Position numbers and translations under genes: made by a program
Source of the DNA: Endozoicomonas sp. G2_2
Lineage (GTDB): Bacteria; Pseudomonadota; Gammaproteobacteria; Nevskiales; Salinisphaeraceae
NCBI RefSeq assembly: GCF_017744135.1
Contig: NZ_JAGHQU010000004.1
Coordinates: 62,001 to 126,000 of the forward strand
DNA length: 64,000 nucleotides
Direction: 5' to 3'
The notes under the pieces: model-generated
The model's database searches: none
What the model was told of the DNA's origin: nothing
What the model saw: only the letters and a program-made list of their open reading frames with translations
Part shown: positions 63,014 through 64,000 of the stretch, one piece after another
Layout: every line of letters begins with the position of its first letter
Position numbering within the stretch: the stretch's first letter is position 1

Positions 63014-64000
63014 CTAGCGGTTGTTGATGTCGACGTAGTCGCGCAGCTGGTAGCCGGTATAGACCTGACGCGGACGCGCGATGCGCATGCCCGGATCGGC
63101 CATCATTTCCGACCAGTGCGCCGCCCAGCCGACCGTGCGCGCGATGGCGAACATGGGCGTGAACATGTTCACCGGAATGCCCAGCGCCTGGTAGATGATG
63201 CCGGAGTAGAAGTCGACGTTCGGATACAGCTTGCGCTCGACGAAGTAGTCGTCTTCGAGAGCGATGCGCTCGAGCTCGAGTGCGAGTTCGAAGAGCTTGT
63301 TGTTCTGCATCCCGTAGTGCTCGAGGATCTCGTGGCAGTAGCCGCGAATGATCTTGGCGCGCGGGTCGAAGTTCTTGTACACGCGGTGGCCGAAGCCCAT
63401 CAGACGGAACGGGTCGTTCTTGTCCTTGGCCTTTTCGAGGTACTTCGGCACCTGCGAGACGTCGCCGATCTGGCCGAGCATGTTCAGCACCGCCTCGTTG
63501 GCCCCGCCGTGGGCCGGCCCCCACAGCGCGGCGATGCCCGAAGAGATCGCGGCGTAGGGGTTGGCGCCGGTGGAACCGGCCATGCGCACGGTCGAGGTCG
63601 AGGCGTTCTGTTCGTGGTCCGCGTGCAGGATGAACAGCACGTCCAGCGCCTTGGCGGCCACCGGATCGACTTCGTATTCCTCGGCCGGCACGGCAAAGCA
63701 CATGCGCAGGAAGTTGGCGGCGTAGTCGAGATGATTCTTCGGGCCGATCTTCGGCTGGCCAATGGAGTGCTTGTAGGCCGCTGCCGCGATCGTCGGCATC
63801 TTGGCGATCATGCGATGAGCGAAGATCGCGCGATGCTCCGGATCCCGGATGTCGGTGGTGTCGTGATAGAAGGCCGAAAGCGAACCCACGATGCCGGTGA
63901 GAATGGCCATCGGGTGGGCGTCGTAATGGAAGCCGTCATAGAACTTCACCAGCGACTCGTTGAGCATCGTGTGATGCGTGATCGCGTGGCGGAAGTCTTC
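63014..64000 (-). CDS. gltA: Citrate synthase, 5' end cut by window edge
   Basis: The last 328 codons of citrate synthase, which condenses acetyl-CoA and oxaloacetate. The reading frame continues past the right edge. [15 protein letters not shown] contains the catalytic His, [15 protein letters not shown] follows, and [17 protein letters not shown] holds another active-site His; the C-terminal Arg and Asp segments are present ([18 protein letters not shown]). It matches type II, NADH-sensitive GltA of gammaproteobacteria. Confidence 0.96.
   Translation of the reverse strand, partial: EDFRHAITHHTMLNESLVKFYDGFHYDAHPMAILTGIVGSLSAFYHDTTDIRDPEHRAIFAHRMIAKMPTIAAAAYKHSIGQPKIGPKNHLDYAANFLRMCFAVPAEEYEVDPVAAKALDVLFILHADHEQNASTSTVRMAGSTGANPYAAISSGIAALWGPAHGGANEAVLNMLGQIGDVSQVPKYLEKAKDKNDPFRLMGFGHRVYKNFDPRAKIIRGYCHEILEHYGMQNNKLFELALELERIALEDDYFVERKLYPNVDFYSGIIYQALGIPVNMFTPMFAIARTVGWAAHWSEMMADPGMRIARPRQVYTGYQLRDYVDINNR

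Noticed and set aside
61671-63701. A 676-codon minus-strand frame across pqiA and gltA
   Set aside because: It is a shifted reading frame of two genes whose correct frames are certain and it runs through the gltA terminator.

Overview
The window is GC-rich, densely packed bacterial chromosome, almost certainly gammaproteobacterial. The block hemE-gltD-gltB-aroB-aroK-pilQPONM with divergent PBP1A follows the order known from Pseudomonas and relatives. rhlB is divergent from trxA-rho, and a pqiABC set sits next to gltA. HemB lacks the zinc cysteines and is the magnesium type seen in Pseudomonas. My best guess is a free-living, possibly halophilic or marine gammaproteobacterium (Salinisphaera-like); this is inference from gene content, not a match. 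No rRNA, tRNA, CRISPR array, insertion sequence or phage gene was seen.

Layout. 1-7.9 kb (minus strand): a surface-glycan locus with a complete CMP-pseudaminic acid pathway (pseB, pseC, pseF, pseG, pseH, pseI), a sugar formyltransferase-like gene, a PIG-L/LmbE deacetylase, and a truncated unrecognised gene at the left edge. 8.0-9.5 kb: an SAM methyltransferase and a WaaP-like lipopolysaccharide kinase. 9.5-16.5 kb: hemB, divergent arsS-like radical SAM gene, ECF sigma factor with membrane anti-sigma factor, DUF547 protein, alpha/beta hydrolase, glpK. 16.7-22.5 kb: a second glycan island with two tandem paralogous glycosyltransferases, a GT4 glycosyltransferase, an FkbM methyltransferase and an asparagine-synthetase-like protein without the usual N-terminal cysteine. 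22.6-28.5 kb: mdh, then a cyclopropane fatty acid cluster (FAD oxidoreductase, DUF1365, cfa, GPH-type transporter). 28.7-34.4 kb: SCO1 and CtaG copper/cytochrome oxidase assembly genes, a small membrane protein, SDR, YihG-like acyltransferase, hemE, pyrF. 34.4-49.6 kb: gltD, gltB, aroB, an RDD-family membrane protein, aroK, an Ig-like/calcium-repeat lipoprotein and pilQPONM. 49.9-57 kb: PBP1A, a conserved protein, a DHA2 multidrug transporter, a UspA protein, cysQ, rhlB. 57.4-64 kb: trxA, rho (with a long Asn/Gly/Arg-rich N-terminus), pqiCBA and the 5'-truncated gltA.

How the genes work together. The left 22 kb is mostly cell-surface carbohydrate work: the pse genes make an activated nonulosonic acid, the formyltransferase and deacetylase could tailor its N-acyl groups, and the kinase, methyltransferases and glycosyltransferases decorate the surface polymer. 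The rest is core metabolism (heme, glutamate, chorismate, pyrimidine, TCA), envelope synthesis (PBP1A, Pqi, cyclopropanation, type IV pili) and transcription termination (Rho, with trxA and RhlB adjacent). Most operons use 1-4 base or longer stop/start overlaps, which imply translational coupling.

Points that stand out are the deacetylase/formyltransferase pair with the pse genes, an Ig-like lipoprotein inserted between pilQ and aroK, the tandem basic-tailed glycosyltransferases, a long palindromic repeat present twice in intergenic spaces, a perfect 14-bp hairpin between gltB and gltD, and the Rho N-terminal extension. I found no clearly new multi-gene defence or mobile system.
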